Below, in pieces: positions 51,527-60,613 of a stretch of 64,000 nucleotides of DNA. Origin of the DNA: DASPTH01 sp035623515 (GTDB lineage: Bacteria > Actinomycetota > Acidimicrobiia > IMCC26256 > DASPTH01). Below the pieces are notes generated by a model that did no database searches, was not told the DNA's origin, and saw only the letters and a list, made by a program, of their open reading frames with translations. The stretch spans positions 1 to 64,000 of the forward strand of contig DASPTH010000178.1 in NCBI GenBank assembly GCA_035623515.1, in the 5' to 3' direction. The stretch's first letter is position 1, and every line of letters starts with the position of its first letter. The position numbers and the translations under genes were made by a program.

Positions 51527-51904
51527 CTACTTCCGGGGACGCTTCTTGCCGGCGACGGTCTTCTTGGGACCCTTGCGGGTGCGTGCATTCGTCCGGGTGC
51601 GCTGGCCGTGCACCGGCAGGCCGCGACGGTGGCGGATGCCCTCGTAACTACCGATCTCGACCTTGCGCTTGATGTTGGCCGCGATCTCGCGGCGGAGGTC
51701 ACCCTCGACCTTGACATTGGAATCGACGTACGTGCGCAACTGCGCGACTTCCTCGTCGGTGAGGTCACGGACGCGCGTGTCGCGCGAGATGTTCACCTGA
51801 TCGCACACCTGCTGCGACGTCGTCTTGCCGATGCCGAAGATGTACGTGAGCGAGATCTCCAAGCGCTTCTCGCGTGGGATGTCGACGCCTGCGATTCGGG
51901 CCAC
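51527..51904 (-). CDS. rpsM: 30S ribosomal protein S13
   Basis: The product has 125 residues with a GTG start. MARIAGVDIPREKRLEISLT, YIFGIGKTTSQQVCDQVNI and the basic tail RHRRGLPVHGQRTRTNARTR are typical; the tail contacts 23S rRNA and P-site tRNA. It follows rpmJ. Confidence 0.97.
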   Translation of the reverse strand: MARIAGVDIPREKRLEISLTYIFGIGKTTSQQVCDQVNISRDTRVRDLTDEEVAQLRTYVDSNVKVEGDLRREIAANIKRKVEIGSYEGIRHRRGLPVHGQRTRTNARTRKGPKKTVAGKKRPRK

Positions 51905-51929
51905 CGTGCCTCCTGTACCGCCGAACCCG

Positions 51930-52043
51930 TCAGCCCTGGCGCTGCTTGTGCCGCGGGTTCTGACAGATCACGCGCACCACCCCGTGGCGGCGGATCACTT
52001 TGCACTTCTCACACATCGGCTTGACCGACGGACGGACCTTCAT
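51930..52043 (-). CDS. rpmJ: 50S ribosomal protein L36
   Basis: This 37-residue product reads MKVRPSVKPMCEKCKVIRRH, then GVVRVICQNPRHKQRQG. Its zinc ligands are C11, C14, C27 and H32 (zinc-type L36). It lies 8 bases after infA and 25 before rpsM, its standard place. Confidence 0.96.
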   Translation of the reverse strand: MKVRPSVKPMCEKCKVIRRHGVVRVICQNPRHKQRQG

Positions 52044-52051
52044 CTCGTTCT

Positions 52052-52285
52052 CTACTTGTAGCGGTAGGTGATACGACCGCGGCTCAGGTCGTAGGGCGTG
52101 AGCTCGACCTGCACGCGGTCGCCGGGAAGGATCCGGATGTAGTGCATCCGCATCTTCCCGGAGATGTGGGCGAGCACCTTGTGCCCGTTCTCGAGCTCGA
52201 CCCGGAACATGGCATTCGGCAACGGCTCGACCACCGTGCCTTCCACCAGGATCGTGTCGTCCTTGGGCTTGGCGATCGCCGCCAC
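52052..52285 (-). CDS. infA: Translation initiation factor IF-1
   Basis: This 77-residue S1-fold protein starts at GTG: DTILVEGTVVEPLPNAMFRV, ELENGHKVLAHISGKMRMHY, IRILPGDRVQVELTPYDLSR, GRITYRYK. It is the first gene of infA-rpmJ-rpsM-rpsK-rpsD-rpoA-rplQ, with a 146-base gap upstream that holds a promoter candidate. Confidence 0.97.
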   Translation of the reverse strand: MAAIAKPKDDTILVEGTVVEPLPNAMFRVELENGHKVLAHISGKMRMHYIRILPGDRVQVELTPYDLSRGRITYRYK

Positions 52286-52342
52286 CTACCTCATCTCTGG
52301 CGCGCCGAACGAGCGCGCAAACTCACCGGGAGCCGACCGAAC

Positions 52343-52372
52343 AGGATACTCGACGCCGCGGCCGCGCAGCAA
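52343..52372 (-). promoter_or_regulatory. Candidate promoter of the infA-rpoA unit
   Basis: On the minus strand TTGCTG (52372-52367) and TATCCT (52348-52343) lie 18 bases apart, resembling sigma-70-type -35 and -10 boxes. They are 58 bases before the infA GTG in the 146-base map-infA gap. This would let the alpha operon be transcribed separately from the spc operon. Confidence 0.4.
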
Positions 52373-52431
52373 TCGACCGAATCCGGACAGACCGCCCCGC
52401 CGACACTCGCTCGCACCGTCTCGACGTTGCC

Positions 52432-53177
<746 letters not shown>

Positions 53178-53181
<4 letters not shown>

Positions 53182-53852
53182 CTGCGCGCGGGCTCGAAGC
53201 GCTGATCGATCTCCTTCACGAGACGCTCGAACACGTCTTCGCTGTCGCCTGCTGCGTCGACGACCGCCAGCTTCCCGAGACGGTCGTAGAAATCGATGAT
53301 CGGCCTGGTCTCCAGCTCGTAGAGCTGGAGACGGCGCTGGATCGCCTCCTCCGTGTCGTCGTCACGCTGGACGACGCTGCCGCCGCACACGTCACAGGTC
53401 CAGTTGTTGGTGGGCGGCTTGCTGACGTGATAGGTCGTGCCGCAGTTCTCGCAGACTCGGCGCCCGGCGATGCGGTCGAGGACGATCTCCGTGGGCACCT
53501 CGAGGCTCACGACGACGTCGAGCGGGTGTTCCGGTCCGAGCACCTCGTCGAGCTCTTCCGCCTGGGGCAACGTGCGCGGGAAGCCGTCGAGGATGAACCC
53601 GCGGTCGAGGAAGTCGCCGGTGAAACGCTCGTCGACCAGCCTGATGACGGTGTCGTCGGGAACCAGTTCGCCGGCGTCCATGTAGCGCTTGGCTTCGAGA
53701 CCTGCAGGGGTCCCTTCCGCCGCTGCGGCGCGGAACAGATCACCGGTTGACAGGTGCTCGACGGCGTAGTGGTCGGCGAGGAGTGCCGCTTGCGTTCCCT
53801 TGCCCGCTCCTTGCTTGCCGAGCAGGACGAGACGTGGTCCCTGCGCGCTCAT
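53178..53852 (-). CDS. adk: Adenylate kinase (zinc-lid type)
   Basis: It interconverts ATP+AMP and 2 ADP. From the ATG at 53852, 224 residues: P-loop GKQGAGKGTQAALLADHY, HLSTGDLFRAAAAEGTPAG, FILDGFPRTLPQAEELDEVL, and a long lid with four cysteines (VCENCGTTYHV, CDVCGGSVV) for zinc. A 136-base repeat-containing gap separates it from secY. Confidence 0.97.
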
Positions 53853-53904
53853 GATCGACCGCGATCGCCGCCGCTCGGGCCCCGCTCTCTGCACCCGAAT
53901 GATG

Positions 53905-53985
53905 GCTCGCTCGCCGCTCGCCGGGATACCCGGCTCGCGGTCGCTCGCTCGCGTGGGAGACCCGCCTCGCGACGCTCGCTCATGG
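53905..53985. repeat. Two CTCGC-flanked palindromic units between secY and adk
   Basis: Unit one has the core GCCGGG-ATA-CCCGGC (53920-53934) flanked by GCTCGC and CTCGCGGTCGCTCGC. Unit two has GTGGG-AGA-CCCGC (about 53952-53964) with CTCGCGACGCTCGCTC after it. The layout equals the element at 30054-30094, where the stem sequence has changed on both sides. Confidence 0.55.
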
Positions 53986-53988
53986 GGA

Positions 53989-55296
53989 TCAGGCCAGGAA
54001 GCCTTCGTAGTTCCGCATCATCAGCTGGCTGTCGATCTGCTTCATCGTCTCCAGCGCGACCCCCACGGTGATCAGCAGCGCCGTGCCACCGAACGGGAAT
54101 TGCGTGATGTCCCAGAGCGCGAACACGAGGAGCGGGATGACCGCGATCGTGGCCAGGAAGAGCGACCCGGGCAATGTGATGCGGTTCAGCACCTTTGCCA
54201 GGTAGCGCTCGGTCTGCGGCCCGGGCCGGATGCCCGGGATGAACCCTCCCTGTTTTCGGATGATGTCGGCTTGTTGCTGCGGGTTGAACGCAATGGCCGT
54301 GTAGAAGTACGCGAAGAAGATGATCAACAACGTGTAGAAGGTGATGTACCACCAGCCGTGGTTGTTCACCAGGTTGTCGTTGATCCACTGCTGCACACCG
54401 ACCGCGTTGTTGCCGAGCGCCGACGCGATCAACGCCGGGAACGCGAGGATCGAGCTGGCGAAGATCACCGGGATCACACCCGACTGGTTGACCTTCAGCG
54501 GGATGTAGGTGCTCTGGCCGCCGTACATCCGGCGGCCGACGACCCGTTTGGCGAACTGCACGGGGATGCGGCGCTGGCCGGACTCCACGAAGACGATGCC
54601 GACGATCATGGCGATGCCGATGGCGATGATCGTGAAGAACTGCGCCTTGGTTCCCTGGGTGTAGATGGCCGATCCCTGGGCAGGAAGCCGGGACACGACC
54701 GACGCGAAGATCAGGATCGACATCCCGTTCCCGATGCCACGCTGGGTGATCAGCTCGCCGAGCCACATCACCACTGCCGTCCCGGCCGTCCACGTGAGCA
54801 CGATCAACGCCGCCCGAGGCGCGTTGAAATTGGGGATCATGTCGGTGCCCTGGAACCCGGCGAAGCCGAGGAGGCCGCTCTTCCCCTGGTGCAGCGCGAA
54901 CACGAAGCCCGTGGACTGGATGAGCGCCAAGCCGATCGTGACGTAGCGCGTCCACTGGGTGATCTTCTTCTGGCCGACCTGACCCTCTTGCTGCCACTGC
55001 TCGAGCTTCGGGATCACGACCTGCAGCAACTGCATGATGATCGAGGCCGTGATGTACGGCATGATCCCGAGGAAGAAGATCGCGACGTTCGTGATGGCGC
55101 CGCCGGAGAAGAGGTCGAGGAAGCCGACGACGCCGCTGTTCGTCGACTGGTTCTGGAGCTGCTTGATTGCGTCGAAATTGACGTAGGGCACCGGCAGGTG
55201 CGCGCCGACCCGGTAGATCGCAATGATGAAGATCGTGAAGAGGATCTTGTTTCGCAGGTCGGGCACCCGGAACATGTTCCGCAGCCGGGACAACAT
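53989..55296 (-). CDS. secY: Protein translocase subunit SecY
   Basis: This is the channel of the Sec translocon. The 435-residue sequence has ten expected membrane helices, beginning NKILFTIFIIAIYRVGAHLP, and the SecY signatures GVVGFLDLFSGGAITNVAIF, GIMPYITASIIMQLL and IGLALIQSTGFVFAL. FANPxGIRPG-type RKQGGFIPGIRPG and ITLPGSLFLATIAVIPLLV follow. It lies between rplO and adk. Confidence 0.97.
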   Translation of the reverse strand: MLSRLRNMFRVPDLRNKILFTIFIIAIYRVGAHLPVPYVNFDAIKQLQNQSTNSGVVGFLDLFSGGAITNVAIFFLGIMPYITASIIMQLLQVVIPKLEQWQQEGQVGQKKITQWTRYVTIGLALIQSTGFVFALHQGKSGLLGFAGFQGTDMIPNFNAPRAALIVLTWTAGTAVVMWLGELITQRGIGNGMSILIFASVVSRLPAQGSAIYTQGTKAQFFTIIAIGIAMIVGIVFVESGQRRIPVQFAKRVVGRRMYGGQSTYIPLKVNQSGVIPVIFASSILAFPALIASALGNNAVGVQQWINDNLVNNHGWWYITFYTLLIIFFAYFYTAIAFNPQQQADIIRKQGGFIPGIRPGPQTERYLAKVLNRITLPGSLFLATIAVIPLLVFALWDITQFPFGGTALLITVGVALETMKQIDSQLMMRNYEGFLA

Positions 55297-55334
55297 CGGG
55301 GGCGCGACCTCCTCTCCGAAACGGGTACTGCAGC

Positions 55335-55829
55335 TTACCGGTTGCTCAACGCGTTTCCGCGAGCCGGTGGACGACGGTCGCCCCAGGGTGCCGGGATCGT
55401 CTCGACCCGTCCGCCCGCGGCCTCGATGGCCCGGATTGCACCCTGCGAGAAGGCGTGGGCGCGGACCGTGAGCGCCCGGGAGAGCTCGCCGCGGCCGAGG
55501 ATCTTCACCAGGCCTCGCTTCGCGACCACACCGTGCGCGCGCAGCACGCCCGGATCGATGTCGGTGCCGGCGTCGAGGCGCTCGAGCGCGTCGAGGTTCA
55601 CGACGGCGTACTCCACCCGGAACGGGTTGCGGAAGCCCTTGGCCTTGGGTGTCCGCCGGTGGAGTGGGGTCTGACCGCCTTCGAATCTCGGCGACACGTT
55701 GTCACGGGCTCCGGTGCCCTTCGAACCGCGGCCGGCAGTCTTGCCGCCCTTTCCGGCGATCCCGCGGCCGACGCGGCGTGGCGCGCTCCTCGCGCCCGCA
55801 GGCGGCTTCAGGTCGTGGACCTTCACCAT
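55335..55829 (-). CDS. rplO: 50S ribosomal protein L15
   Basis: The ATG at 55829 gives 164 residues: VHDLKPPAGARSAPRRVGRG, IAGKGGKTAGRGSKGTGARD, FEGGQTPLHRRTPKAKGFRN and ALTVRAHAFSQGAIRAIEAA. The glycine-rich arm and C-terminal domain are normal. The start of secY lies 38 bases downstream. Confidence 0.96.
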   Translation of the reverse strand: MVKVHDLKPPAGARSAPRRVGRGIAGKGGKTAGRGSKGTGARDNVSPRFEGGQTPLHRRTPKAKGFRNPFRVEYAVVNLDALERLDAGTDIDPGVLRAHGVVAKRGLVKILGRGELSRALTVRAHAFSQGAIRAIEAAGGRVETIPAPWGDRRPPARGNALSNR

Positions 55830-55896
55830 CGCTCCGCTCCCACTCCACGGCTGCCACACGCGGCCGCCCGTTCCATTGACTCCGCTCGCTCCGCCA

Positions 55897-56091
55897 TCAC
55901 GATGACGTCACCTCTTCGACAGTGACGAGATGCGGAACGCGGGCGATCATGCCCCGGACCTCGGGCTTGTCCGGGTGCTCGACCGAGTGGTTGACCCGTC
56001 GCAGACCGAGCGCGCGCAACGTGCCGCGCTGCTTCGGCTTTGCGCCGATCGCCGAGCGGATCTGCGTGATGCGCAACGTCGCCATGCTCAT
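55897..56091 (-). CDS. rpmD: 50S ribosomal protein L30
   Basis: The product has 64 residues: ATLRITQIRSAIGAKPKQRG, TLRALGLRRVNHSVEHPDKP, EVRGMIARVPHLVTVEEV. Its ATG overlaps the rpsE stop (ATGA); a second ATG two codons later is possible. Confidence 0.96.
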   Translation of the reverse strand: MSMATLRITQIRSAIGAKPKQRGTLRALGLRRVNHSVEHPDKPEVRGMIARVPHLVTVEEVTSS

Positions 56092-56636
56092 GCCACCTCG
56101 GTGACCTCGGTCTTGCGGGCGTTGCGCTCCCGGTACGCGCGGAGCATGCCCGCCGTGCTCACCTCTTCGGGCGACTTGCCTCGCAGCGCGGCGACCTCGT
56201 CGGGCCGCCGAAGCGCTCGGAGACCGTTGATCGTGGCGCGCGACACGTTGATCGCGTTCGACGACCCGAGCGACTTGGCGAGGACATCGCGCACCCCGGC
56301 GGCCTCGAGGATCGCCCGAGCCGCGCCGCCCGCGATGACGCCCGTTCCCGGCGCAGCCGGCTTGAGCAGGACGCGCGCGGCGTCGTGCTCGCCGATGATC
56401 TGATGGGTGATGGTGTCGCCCGCGAGCGGCACGGCGAAGAGGTTCTTGCGAGCCTCCTCCATGCCCTTCTGGATCGCCGCCGGTACCTCCTTGGCCTTGC
56501 CGTAACCGAGCCCCACGTTCCCGACGCCGTCACCGACGACGACGAGCGCAGTGAAGGAGAACCGCCGGCCGCCCTTCACCACCTTGGCGACGCGGTTGAT
56601 CGCGATCACCCGCTCTTCGAGTTGACCGTCGGCCAT
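56088..56636 (-). CDS. rpsE: 30S ribosomal protein S5
   Basis: The product has 182 residues: ERVIAINRVAKVVKGGRRFS, FTALVVVGDGVGNVGLGYGK, AKEVPAAIQKGMEEARKNLF, LLKPAAPGTGVIAGGAARAI, and SNAINVSRATINGLRAL. The double-stranded RNA-binding N-domain and C-domain are complete. Confidence 0.97.
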   Translation of the reverse strand: MADGQLEERVIAINRVAKVVKGGRRFSFTALVVVGDGVGNVGLGYGKAKEVPAAIQKGMEEARKNLFAVPLAGDTITHQIIGEHDAARVLLKPAAPGTGVIAGGAARAILEAAGVRDVLAKSLGSSNAINVSRATINGLRALRRPDEVAALRGKSPEEVSTAGMLRAYRERNARKTEVTEVA

Positions 56637-56648
56637 GTGGCCTGCTCC

Positions 56649-56999
56649 TCAGACCTCGAGGCCGGCTTCGCGCGCGGCGTCTGCGACGCCTGCGACCCGG
56701 CCGTGATACTTGAACCCGCCGCGATCGAGCACGACGGCCTTGATGCCGGCCGCCTGGGCACGTTCGCCCACCGTCTTTCCGACCTGCTTCGCGCCGGCAA
56801 CCGTCGCGGTCGAGCCGGTGAACCCCTTCTCCTTCGTCGATGCCGCGACCAAGGTGACACCGTTCACGTCGTCGATGATCTGTGCGTAGACGTGCTTGTT
56901 GGAGCGGAACACCGCGAGACGCGGGCGTTCGGGCGTGCCGCGCACCTTCTTGCGTACACGTCGGTGGCGTCGTTCGCGTGCTACCTGACGGTTGTGCAT
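56649..56999 (-). CDS. rplR: 50S ribosomal protein L18
   Basis: This 116-residue 5S rRNA-binding protein has RRHRRVRKKVRGTPERPRLA, VFRSNKHVYAQIIDDVNGVT, LVAASTKEKG and AVVLDRGGFKYHGRVAGVAD. It starts at ATG 56999, between rplF and rpsE. Confidence 0.97.
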   Translation of the reverse strand: MHNRQVARERRHRRVRKKVRGTPERPRLAVFRSNKHVYAQIIDDVNGVTLVAASTKEKGFTGSTATVAGAKQVGKTVGERAQAAGIKAVVLDRGGFKYHGRVAGVADAAREAGLEV

Positions 57000-57020
57000 C
57001 GTCGTCTTTCCTGTCTCCCG

Positions 57021-57560
57021 CTACTTCGCCGACTTGCCGGCCTTGCGCAGGACGCGCTCGTCGGCGTAGCGGATGCCCTTCCCCTTGTAGGGCTCGGGCT
57101 TGCGGATCTTTCGGATGTCGGCCGCGACCTGACCGACGAGCTGCTTGTCGAAACCCCGCACCATGATGCGGGTCGGGGCGGGAACCTCGAACTCGATTCC
57201 CGCAGGGGCGTCGACCTGCACCGGATGGGAGTACCCGACCTGGATCTCCAGCCGCTGGGGACCGCTGGCCGCGGCGCGATAGCCCACCCCCACGATCTCG
57301 AGCTCACGCACGAAGCCCTCCGACACGCCGGTGACCATGTTGGCAACGAGAGACCGCGTGAGACCGTGCAGTGCCCGGTTCTCACGCTCGTCGTCGGGGC
57401 GGGTGACGACCAGATCGTCGCCGTTGCGTTCGATGGTGATGGTTTCCGGCGCGTCGTACTCGAGCGTGCCCTTGGGGCCTTTCACGGTGACGTGACGGCC
57501 ACTGACCATCACGTCGACGCCGCTCGGCACCGGAATCGGCCGCTTTCCCACACGAGACAT
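57021..57560 (-). CDS. rplF: 50S ribosomal protein L6
   Basis: The ATG at 57560 gives 179 residues: MSRVGKRPIPVPSGVDVMVS, VTVKGPKGTLEYDAPETITI, HGLTRSLVANMVTGVSEGF, and the C-terminal signature RKPEPYKGKGIRYADERVLR. rpsH ends 4 bases upstream. Confidence 0.97.
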   Translation of the reverse strand: MSRVGKRPIPVPSGVDVMVSGRHVTVKGPKGTLEYDAPETITIERNGDDLVVTRPDDERENRALHGLTRSLVANMVTGVSEGFVRELEIVGVGYRAAASGPQRLEIQVGYSHPVQVDAPAGIEFEVPAPTRIMVRGFDKQLVGQVAADIRKIRKPEPYKGKGIRYADERVLRKAGKSAK

Positions 57561-57564
57561 CTGG

Positions 57565-57966
57565 TCACCACACCTGACAGAGGACCTCACCGCCCACTCG
57601 GCGCTCGCGCGCCTCGCGATCGGTCATGAGCCCTTGGTTCGTCGACAGGATCGAGATTCCCATCCCGCCGAGGACGCGCGGCACGCTCTCCGCCTTGGAG
57701 TACACCCGCAGCCCCGGCTTCGACACACGCCGCAAGCCGGAGATCGTCCGCTTGCGGTCGGGCGTGTACTTCATCGTGATCTTGAGCTGACGGCCTGGAC
57801 GCGACGAGTCGTCTCCGACCTCGTAGCCCGTGATGTAACCCTCGCGCTCCAGGATGCGCGCAAGCGCCTCCTTGAGCTTCGACGACGGCATCACGACGTC
57901 GTCGTGAAACGCGGTGTTCGCGTTCCGGATGCGCGTGAGCATGTCGGCGACAGGATCGGTCATCAT
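57565..57966 (-). CDS. rpsH: 30S ribosomal protein S8
   Basis: The product has 133 residues. Two consecutive ATG codons (57966, 57963) follow GGGAGG; the first is used. TDPVADMLTRIRNANTAFHD, SSKLKEALARILEREGYITG, VSKPGLRVYSKAESVPRVLG, GMGISILSTNQGLMTDREAR are typical. Confidence 0.97.
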   Translation of the reverse strand: MMTDPVADMLTRIRNANTAFHDDVVMPSSKLKEALARILEREGYITGYEVGDDSSRPGRQLKITMKYTPDRKRTISGLRRVSKPGLRVYSKAESVPRVLGGMGISILSTNQGLMTDREARERRVGGEVLCQVW

Positions 57967-57985
57967 CAGCGCGCCTCCCGTGCCG

Positions 57986-58171
57986 TCACCACGACGCCTT
58001 CGTGACGCCCGGTACCTCGCCGGCATGGGCCATCTCTCGCAGGCAGATGCGGCAGAGCCCGAACTTGCGGTACACCGACCGCGCGCGGCCGCACCGGCGG
58101 CAGCGCGTGTAGGCGCGCACCTTGAACTTGGGCTTGCGCTGTTGCTTCTGCACGAGAGCCTTCTTTGCCAT
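57986..58171 (-). CDS. rpsN: 30S ribosomal protein S14, zinc type
   Basis: The product has 61 residues: KKALVQKQQRKPKFKVRAYT, RCRRCGRARSVYRKFGLCRI and CLREMAHAGEVPGVTKASW. Four cysteines in CxxC pairs bind zinc (type Z S14). Upstream is an unusually long 251-base repeat-rich gap before rplE. Confidence 0.97.
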   Translation of the reverse strand: MAKKALVQKQQRKPKFKVRAYTRCRRCGRARSVYRKFGLCRICLREMAHAGEVPGVTKASW

Positions 58172-58422
58172 CTCTACTGCCTCGCTCCCACTCCGCTACT
58201 TCCGTTCGCTGCGCTCACTCCATCCACTCCGTTCGCTCGGCGGCGAGCTCCTCCGCTCGCTCCACTCGCTGCGTCGCCGCACCGTCGTCCGCTCGCTTCG
58301 TCGCCACAGGTTGTGCACTCGCTGCGAGCTCCTCCGCTCGCTCCACTCGCTGCATTGCCGCATCGTCGACGGGAGGGTGCGTCGCCGCATCGTGTCCAGT
58401 CTCTGTTCGCTTGCAGCCCTCG
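58172..58422. repeat. Repeat-rich spacer inside the spc operon (rplE-rpsN)
   Basis: The gap is 251 bases where most genes of this operon are only 0-40 bases apart. A 30-base block at 58243-58272 recurs exactly at 58324-58353, and the next 15 bases are similar in both copies. The rest is built from CGCTCGCTCC, CACTCGCTGC and TCGCCGC units. No start codon with RBS or conserved protein was seen in either strand. Confidence 0.8.
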
Positions 58423-58992
58423 TCACTGGTCGTCCCGGCGGAAGGGGAAGCCCAGGGCGCGGAGGAGAGCCCGGCCTTGGTCGTCGGTGGGCGCGGTCGT
58501 GACGATGGTGATGTCCATGCCGCGCACGGTGTCGATCTTGTCGTAGTCGATCTCGGGGAAGATCAGCTGTTCGGTGACGCCGAACGTGTAGTTCCCGCGG
58601 CCGTCGAACGAGTTCGGGTTCATGCCTCGGAAGTCGCGGATACGGGGGATCGAGATGCTCACGAGCCGGTCGTAGAACTCCCACATGCGATTGCCGCGCA
58701 ACGTCACCTTGGCGCCGATCGCGTTGCCCTCGCGGAGCTTGAACCCGGCGATCGACTTGCGTGCTCGCGTCACCAGCGGCTTCTGCCCCGTGATGACGGT
58801 GAGATCGGCGACGGCGCCGTCGAGCAGCGACTGCTGCTGCGTGGCCTTGCCGACACCGCAGTTCAGCACGATCTTCTCGAGGCGCGGCACCTCCATCACG
58901 TTGCCGAGCGCCAACTCCTGCTGGAGGGCCGGGCGCAAGTCGGCGGCGAACCGTTCCTTCAGACGTGGGCGTTCGCGCGCAGCGGTGGTCAC
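58423..58992 (-). CDS. rplE: 50S ribosomal protein L5
   Basis: The GTG at 58992 overlaps the rplX stop (GTGA), giving 189 residues: NVMEVPRLEKIVLNCGVGKA, TGQKPLVTRARKSIAGFKLR, GAKVTLRGNRMWEFYDRLV, ISIPRIRDFRGMNPNSFDGR and GMDITIVTTAPTDDQGRALL. It binds 5S rRNA. Confidence 0.97.
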   Translation of the reverse strand: MTTAARERPRLKERFAADLRPALQQELALGNVMEVPRLEKIVLNCGVGKATQQQSLLDGAVADLTVITGQKPLVTRARKSIAGFKLREGNAIGAKVTLRGNRMWEFYDRLVSISIPRIRDFRGMNPNSFDGRGNYTFGVTEQLIFPEIDYDKIDTVRGMDITIVTTAPTDDQGRALLRALGFPFRRDDQ

Positions 58993-59309
58993 AGGACCGC
59001 TCCACACTTCCGGCAGACCCGCGTCTTCGTACCGTCGGCTTCCACGCGGTAGCCGATCTTCACCGGACCGTCCTTGCTGCACATGATCATCAGGTTCGAG
59101 ACGTGGATCGGCATCGCCTTGTCCTGGATGCCACCCTGCATCGTCGCCCGTGTGGGCTTCTGGTGTTTCTTCGAGACGTTGATGAGCTCGGCACTCTCGA
59201 CGACGACCATGTTGCGGTCCGGTATCACCCGCGCAACCTCGCCGACCTTGCCGATGTCCTTCCCCTGGATCACCTGGACCCGATCACCCTTCTTCAGTCG
59301 CATCTTCAT
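58989..59309 (-). CDS. rplX: 50S ribosomal protein L24
   Basis: The ATG at 59309 shares a base with the rplN stop; 106 residues: MRLKKGDRVQVIQGKDIGKV (KOW motif), VVESAELINVSKKHQKPTRA, PIHVSNLMIMCSKDGPVKIG and a C-terminal CRKCG. A cysteine in MIMCSKDG adds to that CxxC pair. Confidence 0.96.
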   Translation of the reverse strand: MKMRLKKGDRVQVIQGKDIGKVGEVARVIPDRNMVVVESAELINVSKKHQKPTRATMQGGIQDKAMPIHVSNLMIMCSKDGPVKIGYRVEADGTKTRVCRKCGAVL

Positions 59310-59677
59310 CAGAGAACCTCCGGTGCGAGCGACACGATGCGCATGAACCTCCGGTCGCGCAGTTCGCGGCCGACCGGACCGAAGATGCGCGTGCCACGCG
59401 GCTGCATCTGCTCGTTGATCAAGACCGCGGCGTTCTCGTCGAAGCGGATGTAACTCCCGTCGGGACGCCGCTTCTCCTTCTTCGTCCGCACGACCACGCA
59501 CTTCACGACGTCGCCCTTCTTCACCGCCGCGCCCGGCACCGCGTCCTTCACCGTGGCGACGAAGACGTCGCCGATGCTCGCGTAGCGACGACGGGTGCCG
59601 CCGAGCACCTTGATGCACAGGACCTCGCGCGCGCCCGAGTTGTCGGCCACGCGAAGCCGGCTCTCCTGCTGGATCAT
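59309..59677 (-). CDS. rplN: 50S ribosomal protein L14
   Basis: The ATG at 59677 gives 122 residues: MIQQESRLRVADNSGAREVL, CIKVLGGTRRRYASIGDVFV, ATVKDAVPGAAVKKGDVVKC, FDENAAVLINEQMQPRGTRI. All are standard L14 segments. Confidence 0.97.
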   Translation of the reverse strand: MIQQESRLRVADNSGAREVLCIKVLGGTRRRYASIGDVFVATVKDAVPGAAVKKGDVVKCVVVRTKKEKRRPDGSYIRFDENAAVLINEQMQPRGTRIFGPVGRELRDRRFMRIVSLAPEVL

Positions 59678-59681
59678 CGGG

Positions 59682-59954
59682 CTATCTCGCTCTTTCCAAG
59701 ACCTCGACGACGCGCCAGTGCTTGAGCTTCGAGACCGGACGTGTCTCGGCGAGGCGGACGCGGTCGCCCTCGCGAGCATCGTTCTCCTCGTCGTGGGCGT
59801 ACAACCGGCTCGTGCGCTGCATCGTCTTGCCGTAGCGCGGGTGGCGCACTCGGTCGATCACGGCCACGACGACCGTCTTGTCCATCTTCGTGGACACGAC
59901 GATGCCTTCCCGGACCTTCCGGCGGTTCGTACGCTTCGGTGTTTCGTCCGTCAC
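59682..59954 (-). CDS. rpsQ: 30S ribosomal protein S17
   Basis: The GTG at 59954 is used because AGAGGA lies 6-7 bases upstream; another GTG two codons earlier abuts the RBS. The 90-residue product has RRKVREGIVVSTKMDKTVVV, AVIDRVRHPRYGKTMQRTSR and AREGDRVRLAETRPVSKLKH. Confidence 0.95.
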   Translation of the reverse strand: MTDETPKRTNRRKVREGIVVSTKMDKTVVVAVIDRVRHPRYGKTMQRTSRLYAHDEENDAREGDRVRLAETRPVSKLKHWRVVEVLERAR

Positions 59955-59967
59955 CCTCACTCCTCTG

Positions 59968-60183
59968 CTAACCGGCCTGCTGCTCGGCAGCTGCGATCTC
60001 GCGCTCCCGGAGCAACGTCTCGATGCGAGCGATTTCACGACGCGTCTCGGGGATCCGGGCGATGTTGTCGAGCTGGCCGGTCGCGTTCTGGAAGCGGAGG
60101 TTGAACAGCTCCTCCTTCGCCTGGGACAGCCGGTGCTCGAGCTCGGTGTCGTTCAGCGCACGGAGCTCCTTGGACTTGTTCAT
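59968..60183 (-). CDS. rpmC: 50S ribosomal protein L29
   Basis: This 71-residue helical hairpin protein reads KELRALNDTELEHRLSQAKE, ELFNLRFQNATGQLDNIARI and ETRREIARIETLLREREIAA. It lies between rplP and rpsQ as usual. Confidence 0.96.
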   Translation of the reverse strand: MNKSKELRALNDTELEHRLSQAKEELFNLRFQNATGQLDNIARIPETRREIARIETLLREREIAAAEQQAG

Positions 60184-60196
60184 TGGTCGCTCCGTC

Positions 60197-60613
60197 TCAT
60201 GACTCGTCCTGGCGCACGACGAACCGTGACCTGATCGGGAGCTTGTGCATCGCGAGCCGCATCGCCTCGCGGGCGGTCGGCTCGGGAACCCCGGACAGCT
60301 CGAACAGCACGCGACCCGGCTTCACCACCGCGACCCAGTGCTCGGGGTTGCCCTTGCCGGACCCCATGCGCGTCTCGGCGGGCTTCTGGGTGACGGGTTT
60401 GTCGGGGAAGATGTTGATCCAGACCTTCCCGCCACGCCGGATGTACCGGGTCATGGCGATACGAGCAGCTTCGATCTGGCGGTTCGTGATCCAGCCCGGT
60501 TCGAGGGCCTGGATCCCGTAGTCGCCGAACGTGACCCTCGTGCCACCTTTGGCGACACCGGAAGTACGCCCGCGCTGCGTCTTGCGATGGCGGACCTTGC
60601 GGGGCATCAGCAT
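60197..60613 (-). CDS. rplP: 50S ribosomal protein L16
   Basis: The ATG at 60613 shares a base with the rpsC stop (TGATG). The 138-residue product has MLMPRKVRHRKTQRGRTSGV, FGDYGIQALEPGWITNRQIE, AARIAMTRYIRRGGKVWINI, MGSGKGNPEHWVAVVKPGRV. Confidence 0.97.
   Translation of the reverse strand: MLMPRKVRHRKTQRGRTSGVAKGGTRVTFGDYGIQALEPGWITNRQIEAARIAMTRYIRRGGKVWINIFPDKPVTQKPAETRMGSGKGNPEHWVAVVKPGRVLFELSGVPEPTAREAMRLAMHKLPIRSRFVVRQDES

Noticed and set aside
58172..58422. The direct repeats in the rplE-rpsN gap as a CRISPR array
   Set aside because: Only two copies of a 30-base repeat, the intervening sequence is itself built from the same words, and no cas gene is nearby.
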